Shown here piece by piece: positions 48,941 through 59,973 of a DNA stretch of 64,000 nt (positions are counted from its first letter, which is position 1; each line of letters begins with the position of its first letter). Origin of the DNA: Anisus vortex (lineage: Eukaryota > Mollusca > Gastropoda > Planorbidae); contig OX421495.1 of the NCBI GenBank assembly GCA_949126835.1, positions 30,098,171 through 30,162,170 on the forward strand. The letters run 5' to 3'. The notes beneath the pieces are model-generated. The model was not told the origin of the DNA. It saw only the letters and a list, made by a program, of their open reading frames with translations, and did no database searches. The position numbers and the translations under genes are program-made.

Positions 48941-49154
48941 TTTACGTTTAGTCAGGTAAACGACCGGATGTTCATGAAAAAAAAGATTCTTTCATCATGA
49001 AACGTCTTTTATTCGTTGATTTCATTGTTCTAGGTTACGAACGTTTCAGTTGACGAACCAAGTTCAGGAACGAATTAAGTTCGTAACCTGAGTTGTAATC
49101 CACCTACATCTGACAAAATCGTTTATCTCTCCCTCTTACTGTCTTTCTTTGGTT

Positions 49155-49300
49155 TTTGTCATACAAGGGAATTATGTGGCCAGCACAATATTCCGAAATG
49201 TCAGACACCCATCGGATCTGGGGTTCTTTGGGGAAAGACCCTGACATTCCACCTGGATTCGAATTCAAGACCCCTGGAAAGGCGAATGGAGCAGAGTCCC
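49155..49300 (-). mobile_element. SINE-like fragment, reverse orientation
   Basis: CATACAAGGGAATTATGTGG and CCAGCACAATATT resemble the SINE copy at 1225-1400. ATTCGAATTCAAGACCCC may be a decayed B-box region. Diverged. Confidence 0.5.
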
Positions 49301-49591
49301 ATAAACCTATTTATATCATTGTTATAAAAAACAATCTCATGAACCATTTGTCGTATTAAAAGAGCATTTTTTAAATTTCTTTCTTTTTTTAAAACCTCAA
49401 TTATAGTAGTTATATATAGTTATAGTTTTGTTAAATTGACCAAGATACATTTCAAAGTAGGTCAAGGTTTAGGGATGTAATGTTTTGTTTTTTGACTTGC
49501 CTCATTAAGAAGATGGCCAGTTATATAATCTCAGGTAAAATTTCAACAGACCTTGGTTCGCTCTATAAACTATCCAGTCATTTTTTTATGT
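49301..49591. other. Intergenic, no gene recognised
   Basis: AT-rich spacer between the SINE fragment and the next array. Confidence 0.55.
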
Positions 49592-51190
49592 TATATACAG
49601 TGCTCAGTCAGTGCTGTTATAGTATACAGTGCTCAGTTATTGCTGTTATAGTATACAGTGCTCAGTTAGTGCTGTTATAGTATACAGTGCTCAGTTAGTG
49701 CTGTTATAGTATACAGTGCTCAGTTAGTGCTGTTATAGTATACAGTGCTCAGTTAGTGCTGTTATAGTATACAGTGCTCAGTCAGTGCTGTTATAGTACA
49801 CAGTGCTCAGTCAGTGCTGTTATAGTACACAGTGCTCAGTTAGTGCTGTTATAGTATACAGTGCTCAGTCAGTGCTGTTATAGTACACAGTGCTCAGTCA
49901 GTGCTGTTATAGTATACAGTGCTCAGTCAGTGCTGTTATAGTATACAGTGCTCAGTTAGTGCTGTTATAGTATACAGTGCTCAGTCAGTGCTGTTATAGT
50001 ATACAGTGCTCAGTTAGTGCTGTTATAGTATACAGTGCTCAGTCAGTGCTGTTATAGTATACAGTGCTAAGTCAGTGCTGTTATAGTATACAGTGCTCAG
50101 TCAGTGCTGTTATAGTATTCAGTGCTCAGTTAGTGCTGTTATAGTCTACAGTGCTCAGTCAGTGCTTTTATAGTATACAGTGCTCAGTTAGTGCTGTTAT
50201 AGTATACAGTGCTCAGTCAGTGCTGTTATAGTATACAGTGCTCAGTTAGTCCTGTTATAGTATACAGTGCTCAGTTAGTGCTGTTATAGTATACAGTGCT
50301 CAGTCAGTGCTTTTATAGTATACAGTGCTCAGTTAGTGCTGTTATAGTATACAGTGCTCAGTCAGTGCTGTTATAGTATACAGTGCTAAGTTAGTGCTGT
50401 TATAGTATACAGTGCTCAGTCAGTGCTGTTATAGTATACAGTGCTCAGTTATTGCTGTTATAGTATACAGTGCTCAGTCAGTGCTGTTATAGTATACAGT
50501 GCTCAGTGAGTGCTGTTATAGTATACAGTGCTCAGTCAGTGCTGTTATAGTATACAGTACTCAGTCAGTGCTGTTATAGTATACAGTGCTCAGTCAGTGC
50601 TGTTATAGTATACAGTGCTCAGTCAGTGCTGTTATAGTATACAGTGCTCAGTTAGTGCTGTTATAGTATACAGTGCTCAGTCAGTGCTGTTATAGTATAC
50701 AGTGCTCAGTCAGTGCTGTTATAGTATACAGTGCTAAGTCAGTGCTGTTATAGTATACAGTGCTCAGTCAGTGCTGTTATAGTATACAGTGCTCAGTTAG
50801 TGCTGTTATAGTCTACAGTGCTCAGTCAGTGCTTTTATAGTATACAGTGCTCAGTTAGTGCTGTTATAGTATACAGTGCTCAGTCAGTGCTGTTATAGTA
50901 TACAGTGCTCAGTTAGTGCTGTTATAGTATACAGTGCTCAGTTAGTGCTGTTATAGTATACAGTGCTCAGTCAGTGCTGTTATAGTATACAGTGCTCAGT
51001 GAGTGCTGTTATAGTATACAGTGCTCAGTCAGTGCTGTTATAGTATACAGTGCTCAGTCAGTGCTGTTATAGTATACAGTGCTCAGTCAGTGCTGTTATA
51101 GTATACAGTGCTCAGTCAGTGCTGTTATAGTATACAGTGCTCAGTCAGTACTGTTATAGTATACAGTGCTCAGTCAGTGCTTTTATAGTA
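49592..51190. repeat. 29-bp minisatellite, 55 copies
   Basis: The unit includes TATAGTATACAGTGCTCAGT and CAGTGCTGT. The commonest variant is CAGTTAGT for CAGTCAGT, with rarer GTACAC and TTTTATAG copies. Confidence 0.97.
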
Positions 51191-51390
51191 AAACCTTTTC
51201 TGTCTCGTGGTACTAAATCGGGTGGCGTAATAGTGGGGAAGAGGATTGTGTGGCCCATGCGTGCAGTGTTTACCCACATTTATTTACTATTTGACTGGTT
51301 GGGGAGTTGTTCCCCACAGACGTCAATTGGATTGTTCCATTTGCACCCTCTCTCCCTCACTCTGTCCTATGCACCCATTTTATTTTTTTT

Positions 51391-51951
51391 ATTTTGTGTG
51401 TGTTAAAGGGTTAATCTAAGTACAGGAAGAGATACATTGTCAGACACCCATTATTTAATTTTTTGTGTCTTAAAGGGTTAATTTAAGTACAGGAAGAGAT
51501 ACATTGTCAGACACCTATTATTTAATTTATTTTGTGTGTTAAAGGGTTAATTTAAGTACAGGAAGAGATACATTGTCAGACACCCATTATTTAACTTATT
51601 TTGTGTGTGTTAAAGGGTTAATTTAAGTACAGGAAGAGATACATTGTCAGAAACCCATTATTTAATTTATTTTGTGTGTGTTAAAGGGTTAATTTAAGTA
51701 CAGGAAGAGATACATTGTCAGACACCCATTATTTAATTTATTTTGTGTGTGTTAAAGGGTTAATTTAAGTACAGGAAGAGATACATTGTCAGACACCCAT
51801 TATTTAATTTATTTTGTGTGTGTTAAAGGGTTAATTTAAGTACAGGAAGAGATACATTGTCAGGCACACATTATTTAATTTATTTTGTGTGTGTTAAAGG
51901 GTTAATTTAAGTACAGGAAGAGATACATTGTCAGACAGCCATTATTTAATA
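51391..51951. repeat. About 70-bp tandem repeat, 8 copies
   Basis: The unit includes TTAAAGGGTTAATTTAAGTA and CAGGAAGAGATACATTGTC. Spacing varies (67-72 bp) because of a GT-repeat segment. Confidence 0.95.
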
Positions 51952-52151
51952 TCCCTAACTCCTAACCACACCATGTTTCAATCAAACTTATTTAACCAAT
52001 AGAATATTTACCTTATGTTTTACGCTACTACACTGTGAGATCAGACCACGGTTACCATCAATGTCTCGTGAAGAAAACATTCGTTCTGTGGTCTAGATCT
52101 ATATGCAAGAACTCGTGTCTGGGTTATAGAAGTAGTATGCGAGCATCTAAC

Positions 52152-53240
52152 TGTAACGCTGTAGCATTTCATAGCTAAGCTGCATTGTTAGGTTGACTAG
52201 CATTTAATAGCCCTAGTACATCGTTTGGTTGTTCTAGATAAATATATGTCAGGATTCTGGCTGAATGTAATTTGACATTTGACCTCGTGTCACAGTTTGA
52301 TTGAAACGTGTGAAAGTATGTTATTTTGCCAAGGTATCTTTTTAGGATGTTATGTATCATTTGTAATCATTGTAGACCACCCCGTGTGTGTCTTTCTCTT
52401 TCACCCACATACACGGTCACATCTACTCGCCTTTTTGTTGTTGCTTAGATTAGCATTTAACGATATCCGACCCCACCTTGTATTTTCAAGTTAATTGTCT
52501 CTGTATTTACAACAATAGTGTCTTTGTGCCCAATGGCATGTAACCCAAATCCTCCTTTCTGAGAAGGAGTGTTAGCCCTAAGATAATTGATCCTTCCCCG
52601 GTATTTCCATTGCATGCTACACCCACTCCTTTTATGGTAATGTAAAGACAACTGGGTACTCCCCACCCACCTCCTCCTTACGTGGTACCCCTACCCTTCT
52701 TGAATTGATGTAAGTTAATTAGTTTTCCCCCACTACCCCTCTAAGTATTCTAAAGATATCTACAGCATCCAATGAATGTACGTTGCTCTCACGTGATTTT
52801 AAACACCCAATCTGGTTAAAGGAACTTCTGGGACCAGCGTGGGTGGAAAAACTATAGTTAGTTGAATTCTTAGCTCCGTGCTGTACACACGTTAAACTCT
52901 AGTCTAGAATAGATCTTCTCATCTTGTATGTACATTGAATTATTCTATGTGGATTATGATAATCCTGTTTCCAAGTATATCGACATTTACTCTATCAATA
53001 AACTGATCATAATCGCATATATATATATGGATTGATATACCAAAACTGAATCTTTTTGAGTCACTTACACTTACAGTGTTGTTCTTGTTGTGTTGCCTTA
53101 ATTAAGGCGTATCAAATAAAAATTTGTAAGAGTTCAAGAATAGCTGTGATAGCCATCAAACTAGACAACAAGCCAAGGGTGTAAGACACAATTCCACCTC
53201 ACCTTGTGACAACGGATAATTTTACAACCACCCTGTCACA
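52152..53240 (+). repeat. Left LTR (1089 bp)
   Basis: Starts TGTAACGCTGTAGC and ends CAACCACCCTGTCACA. Contains AATAAACTGATC at 52996 and AATAAAAATTTG at 53115 as possible polyadenylation signals. Open frames inside it are mirrored in the right LTR and are not genes. Confidence 0.95.
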
Positions 53241-53244
53241 TATA

Positions 53245-53275
53245 TGGAGAGCTCGTGTCCGGGATTTTGAACTAG
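53245..53275 (+). other. Candidate primer-binding site
   Basis: TGGAGAGCTCGTGTCCGGGA starts 4 bp after the left LTR and is followed by TTTTGAAC. TGG followed by GGGA-TTTGAAC is the form expected from the complement of a tRNA 3' end. The tRNA is not identified. Confidence 0.45.
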
Positions 53276-53930
53276 GCTCGGAGCCTGTCACAGTCTACCT
53301 TTGCTCTTGCTGTGGGCTCGTTTTCGCCATAACCACCAAGTCAACACAAAACAACCTAAGAAGCAGACCAGTCAACCAATTGACCACCCATACCTTGTAT
53401 CCACTTTGTACACAAGGAATATCGCTGTCAAATTAGCCTACACTGTCAACTTAGCCTGCACGTACACGCTGCAGAGAATATATGCCTGACCACACCTGCC
53501 ACTGTTGCTGACACCCGCCTTACCGGACACCGTAGACGGCACGTGCCATACTACCTTACTAGCCACCGAAGACGACCCGTGCTATACCAGGCGTGCCTTA
53601 CCAGTCACCGTAGACGACGCGTGCCATACCAGGCGTGCATTGTGAGTCACCGTAGACGTCACCTTTCTGTCTACCCCTAGAGACACATACATATCTGCCT
53701 GTGCCTATTCATAGACATATTCCTATTATTTTTGCTCAACTAGAATCAACGCAAAACGTCAAGTCTCCACTGAAGTCCACAAGTATACAAATAAACAATT
53801 GACATTAGTTTATATTAGTGTGTGTGTGAAATTGTGATTTCTCATTTCAATAAAGCGCCAGGGGTAAGTGTCTTTTACATTTTTGCTAGAATTATCATAT
53901 ATTTTCTAGAGTCAACCAATTTATACAATA
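53276..53930 (+). other. Leader between left LTR and gag, with short repeats
   Basis: Contains three to four imperfect copies of a CACCGTAGACG...CGTGCCATACC motif at 53520-53665. No coding domain seen. Confidence 0.6.
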
Positions 53931-55080
53931 ATGGCCGACATTGTTAATATCAAACGCATTGCACGCGAGGAAGCTGAGTTAGCACAGTTAACTGGGACAA
54001 ATCTTTTAGAATATATACAGCAACAGGTAGCAGAATATAGGGAAGCAGAGAAAATTAGATTAGAAGCAGAGAAAATTAGATTAGCAGCAGAGAATAGAAA
54101 TAAAGAATTAGAAGTAGAGAAAGAATTAAAATTAGCACAAATTGAGGCTGACAAAATGGTTCAGTTGAAACAAGCAGAGATGACAGGGCTAGGAATATCC
54201 AATTCCAACTCTCCCATCCCTCTGTCTTCAAATGACCAAACAAATGACATATCTAACCCCTCCTCCTTTTACTTCACTCCGGATGTCTTTGACCATAAGA
54301 TAGAGACAATAGACATTTATATAAGTAGGTTTGAAGAATTAGCAGAGTACCACCATGTTCCAAAGGAAGCATGGTTGAGACATTTAGTGCAATCTTTAAG
54401 GGGACAAGCATATGATGTATATGACAGACTTCCCTCATCAGACAGTGACTCGTATGAAGCGCTGAAAAATGCCTTACTGATAAATTATGAGCTGACCGCA
54501 AAGGCATATAACAAACGGTTCAGAGACTCTCGACTTGGAGACGGCGAGACCTATGCACAATTCGCAGACAGATGGCTTACTTACTAAAATGGGTGAATCT
54601 CTCACACTGTGAGAAAACTTTTCAAGGGTTGGCTGATTTAATTTTTAGCCGAACAAATACGGCAAAACCTCCCTTACAAGATGAGAATCTTTCTAGACGA
54701 ACAAGGGGTGACTAATATTGCAAATTTAGTGGAGCTTGCAGACCGTTATGCTGCAGCCCACAAGGAAGAATATAGTACGGTAGCACCTCGCCCCCGAAAT
54801 GATAGGCCTTATGCAGGGCGTCCATTTGGGCACCTAGACAAACGAAATCAAACAATGCGCCCTTCAACAAACTCTAATGCAAACCAACACCCCGCCCCTA
54901 CTCGCAAACGAATGGGAGAGCGTCCCAGCCCCACGGGCATTGGGAAGGCACCCATCGAAATCCCACTTCTTTTAGTCACAGTGACAAGAGACGAGACGGC
55001 CACGCGCCCACTCACTCTTTTGCCTCTATTGCGGTAAATTCCATACCCGCGGATATGGACACCACAAAAGCAAACTCTGT
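53931..55080 (+). pseudogene. Gag of the Gmr1-like element, frame-broken
   Basis: The first part (53931-54587, 218 codons) starts MADIVNIKRIAREEAEL. It has a long charged coiled-coil-like stretch (YREAEKIRLEAEKIRLAAEN) and then a capsid-type region (YISRFEELAEYHHVPKEAWL, LRGQAYDVYDRL). Capsid homology continues past the stop in another frame (LLKWVNLSHCEKTFQGLADL) and returns to the first frame at 54681 (MRIFLDEQGVTNIANLVELA), so two opposite one-base offsets near 54575 and 54645 cancel. A cysteine motif CLYCGKFHTRG...KLC at 55021-55080, in a third frame, looks like a nucleocapsid zinc knuckle. These breaks may be real mutations or base-call errors. As read, no full-length Gag would be made. 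Confidence 0.8.
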
Positions 55081-58000
55081 TGACTGTAGAGACCCTTCCC
55101 CCGTAAGTCACAATGGTCCAAAAGAGACAGACACAATTGAATTGAATGGGAGACCAGCCATTTGTTTATATGACACAGGCTGTGGTTACGAGGCCATTGT
55201 TTCTGAGCCCAGGATACGCCCCTGCGACCTCACTGGAGAACACATTGATATTAGGGGCCCATCTCTTTCAGCCCCAATACAAAGACTTCCTATAGCGCGA
55301 ATCCAGATCAACTCCCCATACGTACGTGGCACGATTAATGCCGCTGTGATGAAAGACCCTGCATATGATATCATATTAGGTTGCAAATATGTTTTCCTAG
55401 GAACGCCAGAGGCTCCTATGATTATGGCCCCCGTTGTCACCCGGGCGCACCCCGAAGAGGGCGGCAAAAGGGCAGTGCCTATCCCCTCCAATATAGAATT
55501 TATCAAAGCACAAAGGGAAGACCCCTCCTTAAAATCACTGCTAGCAAAAGCAGGAGCAAACATATGTAAGCCGGGAAAACCGCATTATTTTTTTAAGTCC
55601 AAAGTGTTATACCGACAACCCCATGAAAATGAAAGTGAAAAAACCCAGGTAGTGGTCCCCTCATCGTTTCGCACCCAGGTAATGGAGACCGCCCATGACT
55701 CATCAATGGGAGCTCACCAGGGGCAGACCTCAACTGTCCAAAAGGTCAAGTACTATTACTTCTGGCCGGGCATGGATGGTGATATCAAGAGATTTGTATC
55801 GTCTTGTCACCAATGCCAAGTCACTGCACGAAAACACCTCACTCCACCAGTACCACTTGGTCAGACACCAGTGGTGGACACTCCATTTCAACGGGTGTCT
55901 GTGGATATATTAGGTCCCCTCTCTCGGACGCGAAAGAGGAATGCCTATATACTGTGTGTAGTGTGCCAGTCGACAAAGTGGCCAGAGGCGGTAGCACTGC
56001 CTAGCATAGATTCAAAACACGTGGCAGAAGCACTGTTTACAATCTTTACTAGAATTGGTTTCCCAGAGGTTCTTCTCTCAGACAATGGTACTCAGTTTAC
56101 CGGTACTCTGATGAAAGAAGTGTTTCAATTATTGAACACACGGCATCTCCGTTCCTCCCCTTATCATCCCCAAGCGAATGGACTTGTAGAAAGGTTCAAC
56201 AGGACCTTAATTGACATGCTCAAGAGAATTGCACACGGTGACCCCAGTAAATGGGACACCTACATACCTGCCGCTCTGTACTCCTACCGTACAACCCCGC
56301 ACTCAAGCCTAGGTTACTCTCCTTATGAGGTCATATATGGAGCACAACCCCGTGGTCCCCTTGAAATACTCCGTCGCTCTTGGACCAAAGAAAATACTCA
56401 CAACGAAGAGAAAACTGTACACACTTATGTACAACATTTAAAGGACCGTTTAGAATGCGTCAGAAAGATTGCAAAAGCGAATCTGATAAAAGCCCGACAA
56501 AAACAGGCAAAACATTATAACCGCCGGGTGAAAGAACGTACTCTAGCTCCAGGGGATAAGGTTTTGTTATTGCTCCCCTCCTCCCAAAATAAACTACAAA
56601 TCATGTGGAAGGGACCCTATGTTGTCACCTCACAAATCTCTCCAACCAACTATAGGATTAAAGTTGGAACTAGGGAGAAAATGTATCACATAAATCTGCT
56701 AAAGCGGTACTTGGAACGCCCTCCCGCTGACATACCCCTATTAGCATTGGCCATCGCTGAAGAAACTGTACCTGACAACACACTCACCGCATTCCCCCTG
56801 AAAACAAAAGAATCCGCAGCTGATGTGATCACGGGACCTAAGCTGAGTCCCGACCAAACTTGTCAAGCACGCTCCCTGCTAAATAAATTCGCCGACGTGT
56901 TGACAGATAAACCGGGTCGAACTAATTTGGAAACATTTTCCATGAAACTGTCTGACTCCACCCCCATCCGCGTAAAGCCATATCCCATTCCCCACGCTAA
57001 GGCAAAATTAGTTGAGGAAGAAATAGAGACACTGTTAGAGCAAAACATTATAGCTCCCTCCACTTCCCCGTACAACGCCCCTATTGTACTGGTTAAAAAG
57101 ACAGACGGTTCTCATCGCATGTGTATTGACTTCCGGAGGTTAAACACTGTAGCTGAATTCCAGTCTGAGCCTATGCCTGATCCAAATACCCTGTTCGCCA
57201 ACTTGGGAAAAGCCTGTTTCTTTTCCAAGTTTGATTTAAGCAAGGGATACTATCAAATAGAAGTCATTGAAAGTTGCCGCCCATATCTAGCTTTTAGCAC
57301 ACCCCAAGGACATTTTGAATTTCAAACCGTCCCCTTTGGTCTGAATAACTCATCATGTGTGTTCACGCGCATGATGAGAAAGCTTTTACAGCCTATCCAA
57401 AGACCTGGTCTGTCAAATTTTATAGATGACATCCTGGTAGCCACAGAAACTTGGGATGAGCATTTAGAAATAATTGAGTTACTGCTAAACCGCCTGCGCG
57501 AGAATGGTCTCACGGCCCGTCCCTCCAAATGCCTAATAGGCTATGAAAGATTAAAATTCCTAGGTCACATGGTGGAATGTCACCACCTCATGCCTGATGA
57601 CGAAAAGATTGCAAAACTTAGGAATGCCCCAAGACCTACTAATAAATTGGGGGTAAGATCATTCCTCGGTCTTTGTGCCTATTACCAAAAGTTTGTGCCG
57701 ATGTATAATGCAATAGCCGCCCCCTTGTCCGATCTCACTAAAAAGGGACAGCCAGAAAATGTAGTATGGAGCAATGAGTGTGAGCAAGCCTTCAGACAGT
57801 TAAAAAATGTGCTTACGGACAAACCTATCCTGCGCCTTCCAGACTTAGAACAACCATTTGTTGTGAGGACTGACGCCAGCTTGGCTGGATTAGGATCAGT
57901 TTTAATGCAAAAAGACCCTGACCATAATGACCAACTTTTCCCCATTGCATATGCCAGTAGAAAATTGTCAAAGGCAGAAAAGAATTACCCTCCCATAGAG

Positions 58001-58279
58001 TTAGAATGTTTGGCTTTGGTTTGGGGGATTGAAAAGTTTCAGGTGTATCTATACGGGAGACAGTTCACCTTGCAGACCGACCATCGCCCTTTGACATTTC
58101 TTTCATCTTCTAAAGAACTCAATCGCAGATTGATGCGCCACTCTTTGACATTGTCTCAGTACTCTTTCCGAATTGAATATATTCCTGGCCCATCAAACTG
58201 CATATCTGATTTTCTTAGCAGACACCCTGCATCAGCCGCAACAACCAAAGTTATATCAGAAACAAATAGCCCTGATTAA
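55055..58279 (+). CDS. pol: Pol polyprotein, order protease-integrase-RT-RNase H
   Basis: 1074 codons without a break. Aspartic protease: DTG at 40-42 and ILG at 107-109. Integrase: zinc-binding H214, H221, C251, C254; catalytic D284, D343, E379 (DD35E spacing); a GPY module (WKGPYVV, 518-524). Reverse transcriptase: LVKKTDGSHRMCIDFRRLN (679-697), FDLSKGYYQI with D727, FIDD box at 789-792. RNase H: D940, E982 or E984, D1009, D1052, ending ISDFLSRHP. All key residues are present, so the enzyme set looks active. Ordinary Ty3/gypsy has integrase last; here it precedes RT, as in Ty1/copia and the Gmr1-like group. RT and RNase H sequences are of Ty3/gypsy type. The frame differs from gag and the stated ATG is simply the first in frame, so expression by frameshifting is possible. 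Confidence 0.97.
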   Translation: MDTTKANSVDCRDPSPVSHNGPKETDTIELNGRPAICLYDTGCGYEAIVSEPRIRPCDLTGEHIDIRGPSLSAPIQRLPIARIQINSPYVRGTINAAVMKDPAYDIILGCKYVFLGTPEAPMIMAPVVTRAHPEEGGKRAVPIPSNIEFIKAQREDPSLKSLLAKAGANICKPGKPHYFFKSKVLYRQPHENESEKTQVVVPSSFRTQVMETAHDSSMGAHQGQTSTVQKVKYYYFWPGMDGDIKRFVSSCHQCQVTARKHLTPPVPLGQTPVVDTPFQRVSVDILGPLSRTRKRNAYILCVVCQSTKWPEAVALPSIDSKHVAEALFTIFTRIGFPEVLLSDNGTQFTGTLMKEVFQLLNTRHLRSSPYHPQANGLVERFNRTLIDMLKRIAHGDPSKWDTYIPAALYSYRTTPHSSLGYSPYEVIYGAQPRGPLEILRRSWTKENTHNEEKTVHTYVQHLKDRLECVRKIAKANLIKARQKQAKHYNRRVKERTLAPGDKVLLLLPSSQNKLQIMWKGPYVVTSQISPTNYRIKVGTREKMYHINLLKRYLERPPADIPLLALAIAEETVPDNTLTAFPLKTKESAADVITGPKLSPDQTCQARSLLNKFADVLTDKPGRTNLETFSMKLSDSTPIRVKPYPIPHAKAKLVEEEIETLLEQNIIAPSTSPYNAPIVLVKKTDGSHRMCIDFRRLNTVAEFQSEPMPDPNTLFANLGKACFFSKFDLSKGYYQIEVIESCRPYLAFSTPQGHFEFQTVPFGLNNSSCVFTRMMRKLLQPIQRPGLSNFIDDILVATETWDEHLEIIELLLNRLRENGLTARPSKCLIGYERLKFLGHMVECHHLMPDDEKIAKLRNAPRPTNKLGVRSFLGLCAYYQKFVPMYNAIAAPLSDLTKKGQPENVVWSNECEQAFRQLKNVLTDKPILRLPDLEQPFVVRTDASLAGLGSVLMQKDPDHNDQLFPIAYASRKLSKAEKNYPPIELECLALVWGIEKFQVYLYGRQFTLQTDHRPLTFLSSSKELNRRLMRHSLTLSQYSFRIEYIPGPSNCISDFLSRHPASAATTKVISETNSPD

Positions 58280-58461
58280 ATCGAATAAGAGCATACAGTA
58301 TATGGACCACTGATTCTACAAATAACTGCGGTAATTCCATTACCAAAAATGATTTATTTTATTTTATTACGCTTACATTTATAACACTATAATCACGCAA
58401 TTAAACACGGTATTCAAGCCTAATTACTATTAGAATTCGCTACATAAATAGCTAATTCTTC

Positions 58462-58477
58462 AAAGTGTGGGGATATA
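58462..58477 (+). other. Polypurine tract before the right LTR
   Basis: AAAGTGTGGGGATATA lies directly upstream of the right LTR start TGTAAC. It is the usual site for plus-strand priming. Confidence 0.65.
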
Positions 58478-59566
58478 TGTAACGCTGTAGCATTTCATAG
58501 CTAAGCTGCATTGTTAGGTTGACTAGCATTTAATAGCCCTAGTACATCGTTTGGTTGTCCTAGATAAATATATGTCAGGATTCTGGCTGAATGTAATTTG
58601 ACATTTGACCTCGTGTCACAGTTTGATTGAAACGTGTGAAAGTATGTTATTTTGCCAAGGTATCTTTTTATGATGTTATGTATCATTTGTAATCATTGTA
58701 GACCACCCCGTGTGTGTCTTTCTCTTTCACCCACATACACGGTCACATCTACTCGCCTTTTTGTTGTTGCTTAGATTAGCATTTAACGATATCCGACCCC
58801 ACCTTGTATTTTCAAGTTAATTGTCTCTGTATTTACAACAATAGTGTCTTTGTGCCCAATGGCATGTAACCCAAATCCTCCTTTCTGAGAAGGAGTGTTA
58901 GCCCTAAGATAATTGATCCTTCCCCGGTATTTCCATTGCATGCTACACCCACTCCTTTTATGGTAATGTAAAGACAACTGGGTACTCCCCACCCACCTCC
59001 TCCTTACGTGGTACCCCTACCCTTCTTGAATTGATGTAAGTTAATTAGTTTTCCCCCACTACCCCTCTAAGTATTCTAAAGATATCTACAGCATCCAATG
59101 AATGTACGTTGCTCTCACGTGATTTTAAACACCCAATCTGGTTAAAGGAACTTCTGGGACCAGCGTGGGTGGAAAAACTATAGTTAGTTGAATTCTTAGC
59201 TCCGTGCTGTACACACGTTAAACTCTAGTCTAGAATAGATCTTCTCATCTTGTATGTACATTGAATTATTCTATGTGGATTCTGATAATCCTGTTTCCAA
59301 GTATATCGACATTTACTCTATCAATAAACTGATCATAATCGCATATATATATATGGATTGATATACCAAACCTGAATCTTTTTGAGTCACTTACACTTAC
59401 AGTGTTGTTCTTGTTGTGTTGCCTTAATTAAGGCGTATCAAATAAAAATTTGTAAGAGTTCAAGAATAGCTGTGATAGCCATCAAACTAGACAACAAGCC
59501 AAGGGTGTAAGACACAATTCCACCTCACCTTGTGACAACGGATAATTTTACAACCACCCTGTCACA
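58478..59566 (+). repeat. Right LTR (1089 bp)
   Basis: Same length as the left LTR. Differences noticed: GTTGTC for GTTGTT, TTTTTATG for TTTTTAGG, GGATTCTG for GGATTATG, CAAACCTG for CAAAACTG. Confidence 0.95.
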
Positions 59567-59973
59567 CTAACACTAAGTGGAAAAGAAGACAAGATTATTA
59601 GAAATTAAAGTATCCGTTTTACACTATGCTGGCCAGTATAGCGGCATATTCATCAGTTTCAGTGGTCACGGCAATGTCCAGTATTATTCCCCCCCCATCC
59701 TTCTTGATAGATCTGCTACGTCATCATAACTTGGTTAACTTGCCCCGGGGGTGGGGGGGCACTTCGCACCTGAGTAGAAAAATATTTTTGTTTTTTTAGA
59801 TGCATTCAACCCGACATTTTATAATGACAATCCAATATGTTGTAACTACTGCGTACCATGTATAGGATAAGATTTAACCTTAACCTTTAATAGATTTATC
59901 AGAAAATTTCATATCAGGCGCAAAATTGCAATCAACAAGAGACATTTTTACAAGAAATACTGTTTTCTACTTA

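Larger units (their letters stand above)
41776..49104 (+). mobile_element. Tigger/pogo-type element swollen by two arrays
   Basis: The left end CAGTGGTACCTCGGGGTACG is flanked by TA (41774-41775). The right end reads AAGTTCGTAACCTGAGTTGT to AATCCACC, followed by TA (49105-49106): a diverged inverted repeat. CGGGTTACGAACG and GTTACGAACGTTTCAG are subterminal Tigger features. Transposase pieces confirm the class. Of 7.3 kb, about 6.7 kb is minisatellite. Confidence 0.85.
52152..59566 (+). mobile_element. Complete LTR retrotransposon, Gmr1-like (integrase before RT)
   Basis: The 1089-bp LTRs (52152-53240 and 58478-59566) run TGTAACGCTG...CCCTGTCACA. The element is flanked by a perfect 5-bp duplication CTAAC (52147-52151, 59567-59571). 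Total 7415 bp. Gag lies at 53931-55080 with frame breaks; pol is intact at 55055-58279. By eye the LTRs differ at about four sites, so the insertion is recent. The domain order PR-INT-RT-RNH differs from ordinary Ty3/gypsy. Confidence 0.95.

Noticed and set aside
52175..52666. Open frames inside the left LTR, mirrored at 58501-58992
   Set aside because: They lie in non-coding LTR sequence, carry no motif, and exist twice only because the LTR is duplicated.
53206..53489. Two overlapping frames at the LTR-leader junction
   Set aside because: They span the LTR end and primer site, which are non-coding in LTR elements.
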